A stretch of 64,000 bases of DNA from the NCBI GenBank assembly GCA_907165065.1, contig OU015524.1:37825295-37889294 (forward strand), written 5' to 3'. The translations under genes and the position numbers were made by a program. Below the pieces are notes generated by a model, which ran no database searches, was not told where the DNA came from, and saw only the letters and a list, made by a program, of their open reading frames with translations. The DNA is from Caprimulgus europaeus (lineage: Eukaryota; Chordata; Aves; Caprimulgiformes; Caprimulgidae). Shown here in pieces: positions 51,110 to 64,000 of the stretch (positions within the stretch are counted from its first letter, which is position 1; every line of letters starts with the position of its first letter).

Positions 51110-51310
51110 AATATCATTTTATGAGACACTGTATCAAGTGCTGCCCTAAAATCCAAATATTATAACTACAATATACTGCTCCTGACTTCCCTTCAGCTTC
51201 CCTTCTTCTGGTTTTCTCTAGGAGTATAACCTAGTTTGCCTGGCAATGTTAGCTCTTTATAAAGAGATACTGATTATCACTAATAGCTCCATTATCCTCT
51301 AGAACAGACT
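51110..51310 (-). mobile_element. Ancient CR1/L3-like reverse transcriptase fragment
   Basis: On the minus strand, ISDNQYLFIKS (about 51251-51283) is followed after some 40 codons and frameshifts by YLDFRAALDTVSHK (51118-51159). This is the CR1-clade order of the fingers-palm region. Sequence decay is strong, like the 43.6 kb fragment. Confidence 0.75.
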
Positions 51311-51339
51311 TGTTTATGAAATGCTCCAACCCAGGTCTC

Positions 51340-51720
51340 AGCCTCCCTGTATATGCCATAATCTCCAGACCTCTGACCAGCTTGGTGGCCTGCACTGGAC
51401 TTGCTCCAGTTCAGTATCTTTCTTATATTAGGGAGCCCCACGCTGCAAGCACTACTGCAAATGTAGACTCACAAATGCCAGAGGGGAATAAATAATTTTC
51501 CTCAGCCTGCTACTGCAGCCTGTGAAGCGGCTAGTTGCCTTAAATCCCTGCTACTGCCTATTCAGCTCCCTGTCCTCCAGGCCCAAGAGGTCATACATGG
51601 TCTGGAAGATTATGAGGTTTCCCCTTGTTTTAGGCAAAAAGCAAGCATTACCTATCTACAGTCAGCTTCCACAGGGTTACATGGGGTCAGGTCAAGCATT
51701 GCTGTTTCTCTGCTAATGCT
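51340..51720 (-). mobile_element. Old CR1 C-terminal fragment
   Basis: The minus strand follows the CR1 C-terminal region with many small changes. Recognisable pieces are the block before RRATKLIKGLE and a degraded [10 protein letters not shown] near 51345-51390. It lies upstream (in element direction) of the 51110-51310 palm fragment, which is the wrong order for one intact element. Confidence 0.65.
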
Positions 51721-52035
51721 GCTCTACCATTCACTGCTGAAGACATTCCCAGTTATCCTTTACCCCGAATACAATTAAAGTGAAATTAACATTTTGTTAG
51801 CAAATATACATAGAACCTCTAAACCCCACCAATTTTAGATTATGCAGGTCAAAGTCAAGCACGGGTTTTGCATGCCAAGAGGCAAAACTGTTCCTTTCTC
51901 TCTTTTTACCTCTCACCTGCACAGTAGTCTCTTTATCTTATGTTCTTCTGTCTGGAATTTGCCTACACTGCTTTAGCTCCAGGTTTTACTCTTGTGGGTT
52001 TATGTTTAGTTTTTGGGGTTTTTTAGCAGCTATTT
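51721..52035. other. Unique non-coding DNA
   Basis: About 315 bases between two CR1 pieces; nothing recognised. Confidence 0.5.
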
Positions 52036-52380
52036 CACAGAATCACAGAATGATAGGGGTTGGGAAGGATCTCTGGAGATCATCTAGTCCAACCCCCCTG
52101 CCAAAGCAGGTTCCCTGCAGCAGGTTGCACAGGGCGGCATCCAGGTGGGTTTTGAACATCTCCAGAGAAGGAGACTCCATACCCTCTCTGGGCAACCTGT
52201 TCCCAGTGTTCTGTCACCCTTACAGTAAAGAAGCTTTTCCCCATGTTTAAGCTCAACGTCCTGTGTTCCATTTTGTTCCCGTTGCCCCTTGTCCTATTTC
52301 TGGCCACCACTGAAAAGAGTCTGGTCTCATTCTCTTGACATCTGCCCTTTAGGTATTTATAAACATTAATAAGGTCCAAA
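52036..52380 (-). mobile_element. CR1 LINE 3' fragment, about 345 bp
   Basis: The minus strand runs from [21 protein letters not shown] through NRTRGNGNKMEHRTL and VRVTEHWEQV to a 3' UTR with two ATTCTGTG units at its end (52036-52052). The 5' edge near 52380 breaks into unrelated DNA. It is intermediate in decay between the 2172-5232 copy and the 61.9 kb copy. Confidence 0.92.
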
Positions 52381-55300
52381 ATTTCTGCCTGGTGAGCACA
52401 GATGAGGAAAGAAATTAGACCATTTTTTAACCCTTTCGACATTTTGCATTGTAGGAGATGAATAGAGCTAATTACTAGGAGTTCAGTTGGGGGTACTATC
52501 AACATACAATTCATGGGTTCATTTGGTGTTTCAGAAGAACTACAAAGAATTAGAGACAGTAAACACAGCTAAATTGAACACAGTTTGTCTCCCTCTTTGC
52601 CTGCAAAAAGTTTTAAATAAGTATTTAGTACTAATAACAATTTTTGCCACTACTTTCCATAACCATAGGCGGCTCAAAGTATAGGCTCCTACTCCATTCA
52701 GTCTCCTCTAAAACACAAAAAAAACCAACTTTCCCAGATTCTCGAAGTTTTACTGAGAATTCCTAGCTTTCTGAAGTTCTTCAGATCACCAATGAGCCTA
52801 TCCAGACTTCCAGGTAACTTACCCACCATGCTCCTCTTTTTCACTATAGCCCTATTAACATTTCCCAGATTCCCATCATCACTTAAATCCACATCAACTC
52901 TTTCCCATTCCTTCCCTTTCTACTACACTTAGAGCCATGGAAAAACTGTGCTAACAAGCCACAGCAGTTCACAAGTGAAAACAACAGTGGCATAGAAAGC
53001 CTTCCCTCCAAAGGGAAATTTTGTTCATTAAGAGACAAACCCAGATGCCTAGGTAGGACACATTAACCTGTGCAGAGGCCCAGCACCTGTTGGTACCCAG
53101 GCTCGTTCATTTGGATACTTATTGCATTCCTCATTGTAAGTGTATCGTGTTAGCTGAGACTCCTGATGCCCCTTGGATTAGAGCCACTGGGAAAAAGGAA
53201 GGTACAAAAAGGACATCAAGTGGTGCAACTGCACCAAAGCCCCCAGGCCAGAAAGACATAGGTGACAGGTGACAAAGATGGACAACAAGCTATGAAGATA
53301 GAAAAATGTGTTCACAAACACCTCAGGCCAGAGTTTGTGGTAAGCTGCTTTCTACTGTCTGGAGACAGGTCCCTGAAGGGACTACTAGATACACAATTTA
53401 TTTTTTAAATGCAGTCTGATTAGAAATCAGCACTAAATGTTTTAAATATTAGCCTAGTCCTAATTCCTGTTCCTCCTGCATTTATCATACCTTATTTATT
53501 ATTTTATAACAAAAATTATTAAGACTATCAGCAGATACCTCGTTTCCTTTTTGACTTTTCATGAGTCAAACAGTCCTAAAAAGGGTATTCTACGCATAAA
53601 AATCTCACACACCTTAAAAAAGCTGGGAGCTGCTTGGGCTGCACACAATCATTTTGTGTGGGGGAAAAAAAAAAAAACAACAAACAAACAAAAAAACCCC
53701 ACCCGAATTAATCCATTTCCAGTGGCATAATGTTCAGACTTCCAGCCCAACAGACATCTGAGATATGGTACTTTAAAACTGTGACATTTTTGGGAAGGAA
53801 ATGTTGTGTTAAGTTACTTCTAAAGGTATTAATTTCTTTATTGATGCTCAATACCTTTGTGTTCATGTTGACTAAGGAGCCTAGCTTTCATATAGTGGTC
53901 CCAGAGCTATATCCTTTTGCCCTCAATATCTGACTATCTCTAAAAAAAATTTTTCACACATAGCATATATAGAATACATGATGTGTGATGTGACAGAAAG
54001 CTTTTATGGGTACTTGTCAGGGTCTACTTGCCCAAATCCTTTGGGCCTTTACCCACTTTTAGTTATGTAATAAGGCTATTCCCAAGGGTATACTGAACAA
54101 ACCTTTATCAAACAACCTCTGGCATCAAGGGGACTACAATTATTTAGGCCAGCCACAAAGTTCCCATGGTACAGCTGTACTGTATTAACCACTTTTTCTT
54201 CTATTTTTACATTCAGCTGCAATTTTTTAAGGGTTTTTTTTTTTTAATCTCAGCTGTTGAATTAGTCCTAGTCTGTATGTATAGAGGGAAAGACAAATAC
54301 AGCTGTCATCCTAAAAAGAATAAATTTATCGATTCCACATATAAGCTGATGGAACTAACTGCATTTCTGTAGAAGAAAGAGATGAAGGTGAGCTTTTAAC
54401 ATGATGCTGGCACCAAAAATATCACTGTACAAGGGAAGCATCTTGCATTCCAAATTCTTACTTCAAAAATTCCATTATTAGAGTACATCCACTTATTTGA
54501 CACTGCTGTTACTAACTTTCCTTTTGTCAAATGGAATGTTCACACTTCAGTGTACCACCCATTTAGTGCAGCTAACTAGACTCCATTTGTTTTGTCTCAC
54601 ATGGCAGCAGTAAAAATTTCTGTGATATTTCCCTTTATAAATCTTACTGACCTCTTTGAGGAGTGAAGAAAAATATAAGAACACCTGAATGTAGTATCAA
54701 CTTACATCTGATCCAATAAATTCTTTTTTTATTTTTCTTCATGTCCCTAAACTTTTGTGTTAGCTATACAAGTTCTGTTCTTCAGATCAGGAAGATTATG
54801 TTTACTTGCTTCTGTTGGGCATTTAGCACAGATTTCTATCACAATTGTAACTACTACATTAAAACAAATTTCCTACCACAAGATCCATACTATTTATGTA
54901 GTTAAAATGTAATTTTCCAAATGGTTTCAGCCATAAGCACTTTTTGAAAATGTTATCCACTACGAGTATATTAAAATGTCATTTTGCGCAATACGACAAA
55001 TGTGTTATAACAAATGGTGGGCAGTGAAAAGGAAGTAAAAATATCTCATTTTCTCTTGAAATTACAATAGACTCAACTCAAACATTGTGCTTTTCTACCC
55101 ATCAATACACTCAATTTGAGTAAATTCAGCTCAATACCCAAACTCTCTCTATAACCTCAGTTATGGTGAGAAGCTTCTTAATCACATTTAGCCTACATTT
55201 CAATATCTATCCATTTCCTCTTTCTAAATAAAACCAGCCATTTGTCAGTCCTTTTTAAAATTTAAAACACAGCTTATAAATTCATTGGCCAATCTTTCTA

Positions 55301-58300
55301 GCTAGACCAGACACGGAATTGCTTCAAAAGCAGGCAGATCTTCTTGTTCTTCTCATCAAGCTATACCACTGAAGCCTTGACAGCAAGAAGTCTCACCATA
55401 CTGTGCAGGTAGGTCTATGGAAAACATGCAGGCAATGCACCCTGCAAAGAACACCAGGCAATTTATATGGTTCATATAAATAGACAAGTTGTGATAGTTT
55501 CACTGTAAGAACTGAGCCATACACAAACGCAGCAACTAGTATCACGGGAGGAGTGGCAGGTTTTGGCAAAGGCCCCCCTCTCTGCTACATTACAGACTTT
55601 TTTCCTGACTCAGGCAGTTACTATCAACGGGTGACTTCCATCAAACTTCTATTTTCTAGACTTCTTTCTGCTTCTACAACTTTACCATTGGCCTATATAT
55701 GCTTTCAGATGGACTGCTTTTTCATTTTCTTCCAAAACATTGACACCCAACTGCAAGAATGCAAAAGGGCTAATCTTTGCTCCATTTTTGGCTGGCTTTA
55801 TTGAAAGATTATTCTTCAATTCAGGAGGGAGTTCTGTTGAGTTGTTTTAATCAGCACAGACACTTCAAGAACAAGTACCAAGCTGAGAGAACTGCCTGTA
55901 GCACTAAGTGAGTTAAGGGAGGAATGCACCACTTCAGATTACAGTTCCACTATAAACTCCCAGCCAGGCTGGCATCCTCTCTAGAACACTATTAGAAGAT
56001 GGAGACAGTGAAGACTGTAACTTCAGCTCCTTACATCTTCATTATAAAGGCCTCTCATAATACATTTTTTTTTACATCCTGGTAAGCTTCACTCTGCCCC
56101 CCCCCAGCCATTTCACACTCCACACAGTCTAGATATTTGAAGGATTTTGTTGCTCTTTTTAGTCCTGAAAGCCAAGCTTGACCTAATCATGCACTGCCCT
56201 TCCAATTAGCAAAAAACATCAAATAAAGACATTTCCTAGTGCAAATCTTATACCTTGTATTATGTAGTTGATAGAAAAGATCATTCCACCACTTATTCAC
56301 TTACATCTAAAAAGATTTTTTTTTTTCTCTTCCACACCATTAGCTGGAAAATTCAAAGAGCAAACTCACAATAAGTCGGTGAGCTTCAAAATGTTAACAT
56401 GCTCTTTTTCATCACAGGATTTCTTGGCTGTTTTGCAGGTGAAAGATTACAACACTCAATAAGAGATGAAGGGATAAATAAAAAGATTAAAGACAACAGC
56501 GCTGCTGCCTTCTGGTCTTATACCTTGATCTGCTTTAACATGAATCTTGGGACAATAGATTTCAAGATACAGCTGTGGAACTAGCTAGTACCACATAGCA
56601 AACAAAATATGATTTCAAGCAACCTCCCTCAAGTAGAAATCTTATGCCAAGGACAGATTACATGAAGTGGAAAATTATTAAAAAGATTAATCCTATCTCT
56701 CAGCATTAGTGTTGGAGAAAGCCCAGTAAAACATAATATAGTTTAAGGAGGCAATTACCAGACAACTTTCAGTATCACTGAGTTTCTGCAAGTGTTTTCC
56801 CTAGTGGCCTACATATTAAAACAGACACCATAAACAGAATATCTAGATTCAGACTAGGTCTCCTAACTTTTCTGCAGGCTCAGCCAACAGTCTGGAAACT
56901 AGCACTGAAATATCAGAGCTGCATAAGCCTGATGGTGGATGTATTATGGTTGAGAGCAAATTGTAAGCTGCAGACTAAGAAGACAATGCAAACCTGGATT
57001 CAAATACAAATCTTCATCAACTACATCTGTATTACTGAGAAATTCAGCACTTGTTTCATTTCTTTAAATGTTTCCACTTATTCAGATTAATTCTCATGAG
57101 AAAGACTGTTTTGGTGTCCAGGACAGTTGTCAGAAGTGGGTAACAAGTTCATGCATTTAAATTATATGTGCAGTTGAGACAAGCCCTTCTCACATCCTCC
57201 CCATAAATCATTAAACAATGTTGAATGTTGAAGCAAAGACCCAGTCAGATGCAAGTTACATTAATTTCATTAAATTATTTTCATGAAGCCATTTGGATTG
57301 TTGCTTTCCATCGGACCTTTAGAGCAATGAGAAAAATATCTTCACAGTGAGTAGCTGAGACACTCATTTTAATTTTGAAATCATAACCATGCAGAAATGC
57401 TTGAATTCACTTTCCAATATCTACACTTTGTCAGGCTAATTTCTCAGCATAGTATTTTTGAGGGCATATCACTGACTTTCAATGGGGTCTGAACATTTAA
57501 GTTCCATATTGTTAAACTAACTTATTATAAGTTAGTCACTTCTAGCCGAATCCCATTATTCTCACATAAATTGCTTAGTAGCACACAAAGCTAGTGTTAT
57601 AAGGTCAGATTTGGTTTAAAGACAAGTCTGGACAGGTATTCATAGGGTTTCATACACTTCTACCAGACTTTTCTTTGTCCTTAACCTCATTTTCCAAGTC
57701 CTCTATCCAATAAGTATTCAGGCATTTTAGCCCAGCTTTCACAGAACAGCATGGAACAGCACAACAATGTCAATCCATACTTTCAAACAATTAAACTCAA
57801 GTCTGAGGTTCAAAATATGGTGAATGTCTGCCCATATCTTCTACTGCAGTATGCAGTAGTCCCAATCAGACATCAGGTGACATCCTAGTGCTAACAATTC
57901 ACTTACCTCCTCCTATCTCCACAGTAAACTGCTGATGAGTTTTCCTAGTTGTCCTTTGAAAACAGAAGTCAAATGTATACAAACATACAAAGTATCATTT
58001 AAAATCAAGCTTTCAGAAAAACTAACCTGCAACTCTGTTGTAGAAAGTGAGTTATGAACACAACACACTCACTACAGGCTTTGTCCCCAAGAGTTCTTGT
58101 GAGTGAAAGTGTGATTAGGAGATACAACTCCTCAGCTGCTGCTTGTTTTCTGTGTCCTTAAGGTGCTGCACAACATGTCAGGTCCCTATGGCTGAGTAAC
58201 TATTCCAGTAATCCAAAGAGGCTAGAGCTCAAGCACTGGATTTCAATGCAATTTTTAAGGAGGTTTAAATCACATCCTGCAGGGTAAGCACAGCAAGTAG

Positions 58301-61300
58301 CTAAAGCAGAAAGCAATGCTCACAGGGGCAGAGCCTTGAGCCCACCTTATGTTCCATCCTAGCTGCGCAGCTTTACTTTTCTGATATTTGCTCTGGATGA
58401 GACAGCTCTGCCTACTATTTACCCATTTGTTCTTACTCCAGTACTATCTGACTTTTTCTTAGCTGCCTTTTCTCCAAGGCATGTATGTACCACATCTTGT
58501 CATCCAGCTGACAATCCCCATTTCTTTTTGCAAGCCAGCTACATCAAGTTCCTTTCTAGCTTCCAACTCACTTTATCTTTAGTGTGTTTTCTCTTCTACT
58601 TGTGAAAATCTCTTCCTCAGATCTCAGATAACTAACCATTTCCATCATGCCTACTTCCCTTAACACTCATTGCATTCAGCTTCCTCTTTGGAAGCCATGT
58701 GCTGGGTTTAATTAATATACAATGATGAAGCTACAAAATTTGACACCACAAATATTGACTGCATGCTATAACAGTTGTGAACCAAAGAAAATAATCAACC
58801 ACTGATGAAACATATTTACACACTAGGGAATCCATGCAACTGTCAGCTTGAAAAACAGCATGCCAGTTTTCCTGTGGTTGTTTGCCTTAGAATCAACTCA
58901 GTGCAATGCGTCTGAGTATCCCTACAGATGGGGTTACTGATGTGCAACTGCTTCTGGCTGCTACTACACGTCAACTTACCCACAGATGTTATGAGATCTA
59001 AATTTCTATTAGCTTAAGTTTCCCACTAATGCACACTTCTGGTCTTTTCATGTTGCTTTCCCTCTCTCTTGTGGCAAATAAATTGGACAGGTTTATTTTT
59101 AGTTTCTGTAGGTGTTTTAAAACTATGGTTAAGTTGGCTAAGCTCTTGTGAGGAAGAACATAGAACAGGCACACATGTGATTCTGACAATGTGTCAATTG
59201 AGAGTGTTTTTGTAACAATGTTTTGGAGAGGTCAGTCTTGCTAATTTGTGAACAAGGCTATTTTCAAAATTTCTATGAATATAATGTCCTAGACTCATTT
59301 GCTTTCTGTGATATGTGAAAACAAAATGGAACTACAAAAATTTGGGTTGTAGTCAGTTTAATATGAAGACAGTATTGAGAATAGTTCACCAACAGCATAA
59401 ACTTTTAAAGTTTAGAAGAACCTGTTACTCCAGACACAATACTGAGTATGAACTTATTTCTTACTCTTGTTAAAACTTCAGCTGTGAAGCATTCATAAAT
59501 ACTTTTTCAATTTTATACACAAAACTGATGAAACAAACTTAGGACTCAATCCAGACACCACAAGCTGTGGTGAAGGCTCAATCATATTCTTTGTTAAAAC
59601 CAATCTTAAGCACATACTGAAGATCCCTATTGGCTAGAATACATATTCACATTTATGATCCAATAAGCTGAAGAAATTTATTTTTCTGACCACAGATATT
59701 TGAATAAAGAAGAAAAAGTTGCCTTTCAAGTTTTGGTATGTATAATCCTATATCCTAGAACTTTTAGGATAACAACAGCTTTATTGATATATTTTTGTAT
59801 GCTGTCTTCAACTTTCCTTAGCATCAGGAAGGCTGTGGAAGTCCTATCAAGGTGTGTTCAGAGCAGAGCTAAGACCGACGTGAAAGGAAATAAAAGCTAA
59901 TATTAGTCACTGAAATGGAGGAAAAAAGACCTGTCTTTGCCAGATTTTTGTTAAGATTATTTATTTTAGCACACTTACTGTGGTATGTGCACCTAACCAT
60001 TCAGAGCAATTCTTCTAAAGGATTAAACAGAAAGAACTCATCTCCACAATTATTAGGCTAAAAGGTGACTTAAGTATAGGTTTCCCCTAATTTCTCTCTA
60101 ATGTTGGCTGAAAAACATAGTGAGTGATTTCTAGAGTCTGTGTGCTGGAAGAAAGGGAACAGAGCAGGACGAAAGGTGAAGTAACACATAAAGCCTCCAA
60201 GGCCACTGAAGAGTAACCTGTCCAGAGGCACACACTACATTCTGTGGCACAGCCAAGCACCCCCATTGGCATGCAGTTATTTAACATTAATCAAGAGTTT
60301 AGGTGAGGTATATGAAAATATGAAACTAAGAAACTAAATCATTTTGAAATCTTTACATCTCTAAAGATAAAGACTCTACACAGGCTCAGTCCACAAGTCA
60401 TTTTGTTTTCAGAGTGCTTATCATGACATAAAGCTAGGGGTGCGTATAGTTTTCTCTTAACTGTCTCCTCTCACAGAAATTTGCCTTCCCACTTCTTACT
60501 TCTCTTTTATCTTAGTCTAAGATTAATGTAATTTAGAGTCCAAGTTGTTAGCTGTCCTTTGAACATCTTGTATATGCTCTTTGTACATGTAAAAAGATAA
60601 CAGTAAGGTCACAATCTGGCATGTACCTAGAAGTTTATAAACCTAAAGCCACAGAACCTACCTTCTCCTCGCTACCTGCCTCACATTGCTCAGCTGATGA
60701 GACCTGCATGCTCAGGGAAGTAAAGCAATGATAGGCATGTATAAACTTAAAAAATGCATCCAACAAAAAGCAACAGCTTTGAATATAAGTGGTCTTATCT
60801 TCTCCCACAGAAGCTACCCTCTGTAACCCTGTCCTACCAAAGCCTTGCCACATACACTCAAATATAGGGTTCAAAAGTGTTGTAAAGGCAAATAACACCA
60901 AATATTTGAAATGTGCTGTAAATATTCATTTCCCAGGGAAACTTTGTACTGTGTTTGCTATGAGCTCATTAAAGATGGCACAGAAGTCCTATGAATGCAC
61001 AAGGAAAGACATTCATGTAACAGATTAAAAAAATGACATAAAAAATTATCAGATCCTGCATATACTAATGATTTTAAATGATAAAGTTCTACAATAATCC
61101 ACCTGGAAGCAAGTCACCACCATCCCCCCAAAAATAACCAAGCATTATATGATAAGCAAACATCAAGACCAGAAGATTAAGACTTGTAAGAAGAACACAG
61201 CTGTATGCCATATAAAACAATATCTGTAGAAAAAAGTCCATGCTCATTCAGCTCCAGGGTGTCCCCAGTTCTAATGCATTAACATTTTCTCATGGTTGGA

Positions 61301-61884
61301 GAACTGGACAGTCAGATGCTGCTATTTTTTTCTTTTTTCCAATAAAGCAAAAATAAAAGAAAAAAGGTGATGAAAGAAAGCAAAATAAGCAGCATAATGT
61401 AGCTAATTTTAAGACAGAATTTTTATCACAGTTTTATCTAGAAGTCTTCAACTGTTCTTTCTCTCTGGAAATAGTTTGTCCTGTTCACATGAAACTTAAA
61501 GGAAGAAGAGGTCAAGCAAGCTGTATAAGTGTCACGGCAAAGAGACATAGTCCTCAAAGTGCTCTCTTTTTTAACATTGGTAAAGCATCACTGGAAAAGT
61601 ATTAATCCTTCCAAACACCTCCCACAATGCTTAGCTGCACTCATCCACAGACTGATGAAATGCTGCTCCAAGGAACAATGCAGCTGTAAATAAGAGGGCA
61701 GCAGTAGCAGGTTGGTCCCATAGTCAGGTTAAGGTCCACCATTCACTTTCTGCTCCAGAGGAGATCTGCATGGACTTCTCCCTTCTAGCTTCTCATTGGT
61801 AGGACATAACCACTGAAAAGGTTTGGCTATTCAGACTCATGAACAGCTAATTTGACTATAACAAGAATAGTTAAACAGAAAGAA
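52381..61884. other. Unique AT-rich DNA
   Basis: More than 9 kb with no recognised mobile element, exon or RNA gene. An A-rich/CAAA run occurs at 53668-53697, a nine-C run at 56097-56105 and a near-perfect 21-base palindrome at 57516-57536. A segment near 57.0-57.45 kb looks conserved in composition only. Confidence 0.5.
57516..57536. repeat. 21-base palindrome
   Basis: ACTAACTTAT and ATAAGTTAGT are exact reverse complements separated by one T. Confidence 0.85.
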
Positions 61885-62340
61885 AATTGCATAGATTATT
61901 TCAGTTGGAAGAGACCTACAACGATCATCTTGTCCAACTGCCTGACCAATTCAGGGCTGACTATACTAAAGCACGTTATTAAGGGTGTTGTCCAGATGCC
62001 TCAAACACTGACAGGCTTGGAGCATCAACCACCTCTCTAGGAAGCCTCTTCCAATGTTTGAACACCCTCCTGGTAAAGCAATGCTTCCAAAAGTACAGTC
62101 TAAACCTTCCCTGGTGCAGATTTGAACCATTCCCATGCATCCTACCACTTGATATCAGGAAGAAAAGATCAGCACCTCCCTCTGCACCTGCCCTCCTCAG
62201 GAATCCATAGAGAGCAATGACATTGCCCCTCAGCCTCCTTTTGTCCAATCTAGACAAGCCCAAAGTCTTCAGCTGTTCCTCATAGGACATTCCTTGCAGC
62301 CCTTTCACCAGCTTTGTTGCCCTTTTCTGGACACACAGAA
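61885..62340 (-). mobile_element. CR1 LINE 3' fragment, older subfamily
   Basis: The minus strand reads RATKLVKGLQGMSYEEQLKTL and LDKRRLRGNVIALYGFLRR and ends in the C-terminal LPREVVDAPSLSVFE region and a 3' UTR (CTTCCAACTGAAATAATCTA) without the clean ATTCTRTG tail of the young copies. The coding wording and 3' end differ from all other copies here, so it is a separate older subfamily. Confidence 0.9.
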
Positions 62341-64000
62341 AAAAGCCCATGGGACTGACATGTAGGGAGACGTAATGACTACAAACATGTTCATATACCC
62401 TTTAATAAATTTTATTAAAGTGACAACGATCTGAAACGGAGCAACTGTCAGTTTTAAGACTTGTCCTGGAAAGCATAAATCAAAAATTTACTTTGGAATT
62501 ATAGTGTTAGTCTGGGTTACACTGATTTTATTAGAGCTGCAAAATTAGATCAGTGGAGTTTGCTGATAAGTTTCCCTCAGAGCTCTGGTTCTACTGAAAT
62601 CTCATTTTATATCCAGCATGAGGGTGTTTTTTTGGTTTAGGTTTTTTTTTCTTGTTTGTTTGTTTTTTTCATCTATCCTCTGGCTATACTAAATCTTCAT
62701 TTCACGGTCAATTTGCTTTGCCAACAATAACTGCTTTACCATCTCAGTATCGTAGTGAAGTAGGCAAAAATTACTATTTCCATACTGCAGATTAGGACTC
62801 TGAAACACAAAACAACTTCCCCGTGTTCGCACATGGAGTCGTCTGGGAACGCAAACCATACCTCCTCAGCTCCATCAGCTGCAAGACCACACTTAATTCA
62901 TTTTAGAGTCAAGAATAATATTGTGCTTATTTCATCCATGAAACATATTTAATTATTATGGTATTTTTAATAATCTGATTCTTTTTTGATATCTATCAAT
63001 TAATTTCCAATCATATTACTGTCAAGTAGGATTTTTTTTTTTAATTAAAGATGTTCCATGATCAAAGTATTTTTTATCAATTTGATTCTCTCTTGTCTAA
63101 AAGGGTTCAAGTACCTCTCCAGATTTTTATTTTCATATTTGGAAATAGCAATAATTCTTTCCTATTCTTCATATCCAATAGTGTTAATGAATGCTGTGGC
63201 CTCTCTTTCAGAAGAAAGACTAGTAGAACCAACTTAGTAATCCATTTTTTATTAATATCCCGGTAACTTCATATATTATGTCTCAAAATTTGAGAAGGCT
63301 GAAGGGTTCAAAAGTTGCTAGGCAAGGTTAACATCAAAATACCTACAAAAAAGTGCAGTCATAAACATCTTTGCTTTAGAAAACCTAACAAAACAGGTTT
63401 TCAATTAAGTTACTCCTCTGTCCACCACAATATTTTCTCCAGTATAGAAATTAATGAATGCTGGCATCAGTAAATGCCCAAGGTCAAAGTTCCTAAATAT
63501 AATGCAGATTTGCACTTCCCAGTCTTCTTAAAGGAAAGGTATGTCTCCTTTTCCCCAATTTTTGACTCAACTATCCTAAATGGACTTGTATCTTTGCAAA
63601 GAGTTTGTTGAATCTTCTTAGGAGACAGTTGAGCATTAATTGTCCAGGCTTTCCATTCTTAGTACTAGAAGTCCATATTAGCAACATCACACACACATTA
63701 TAGTCTTCTCACCATCACTAGATGGTCACAGACTACACAAAGAAAAGGAGACTTGTGCTTGGGAGAGGCATCTGTTGAGACTAATTATGCATGCTATTCC
63801 CAGTGGTTCTGCACAAGCAGAGGGAATCAAAATATTTCCAGGACACATGAGAGTTATTACATACAGAGTTTTAGTATAGCTACTCTGTAAGGTCCCTGAA
63901 CTATTTCTCAAAGTGTTACATTTATTGTGCATCTGTGAAGCAAGTGTGCGGCAAAGGCATAAAAATTCTGTCACTGGAGTCATTGGAGCCATTCAACACT
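62341..64000. other. Unique AT-rich DNA
   Basis: A T-rich tract at about 62625-62670 is the only landmark. No repeat family or exon is recognised. Confidence 0.5.

Noticed and set aside
56320..56460. Two very short intervals flanked by AG and GT on the plus strand (35 and 21 bases)
   Set aside because: Donors are weak and such pairs are expected often by chance in AT-rich introns.

Overview
The window looks like bird nuclear DNA. It is AT-rich and gene-poor, and its recognisable repeats are almost all CR1 LINEs. Most of these end in the short ATTCTRTG-type 3' tandem tail typical of avian CR1, and most are 5'-truncated. There is no bacterial, organellar or viral gene content, and I see no tRNA, rRNA or CRISPR array. 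Almost every open frame is either a CR1 relic or short enough to be chance.

Layout: 1-2170 unique AT-rich DNA; 2172-5232 a 3 kb CR1 on the minus strand with a nearly intact endonuclease/reverse transcriptase frame; 5233-8784 unique DNA with an RFX X-box-like pair near 7.1 kb; 8785-9034 a CR1 3' end (+); 9035-12640 unique DNA with a conserved-looking block near 12.0-12.2 kb; 12640-22516 a minus-strand interval holding three exon candidates, with a CR1 at 16.5-17.1 kb and a GC-rich unclassified block at 20.75-21.48 kb; 23.3-23.6 kb an internally deleted CR1 (+); 31.4-32.2 kb a CR1 (+); 37.2-37.34 kb a perfect X-box-type inverted repeat beside a TA/TG microsatellite; 43.6-43.8 kb and 51.1-51.7 kb very old CR1/L3-like pieces; 52.0-52.4 kb and 61.9-62.3 kb CR1 3' ends (-); the rest is unique AT-rich DNA.

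The main coding lead is on the minus strand. Two exon-like intervals (22516-22387, then 15935-15764) have plausible acceptors and donors and compatible phase (2 to 2). Read in order, they give LRK-x4-LL-x4-N-x-FA followed later by FYLF. From memory this resembles the C-terminal region of MEI4, a meiotic double-strand-break factor. A third interval (13052-12969) has a strong acceptor, is open only in the required phase, ends in a stop and has an AATAAA downstream. If this holds, the window is mostly 3' intronic DNA of an avian MEI4. The assignment rests on memory and splice-site reading, so I treat it as a hypothesis. No upstream MEI4 exon was convincingly found. Several other exon-like intervals are listed at low confidence, because pseudo-exons are common in long introns.
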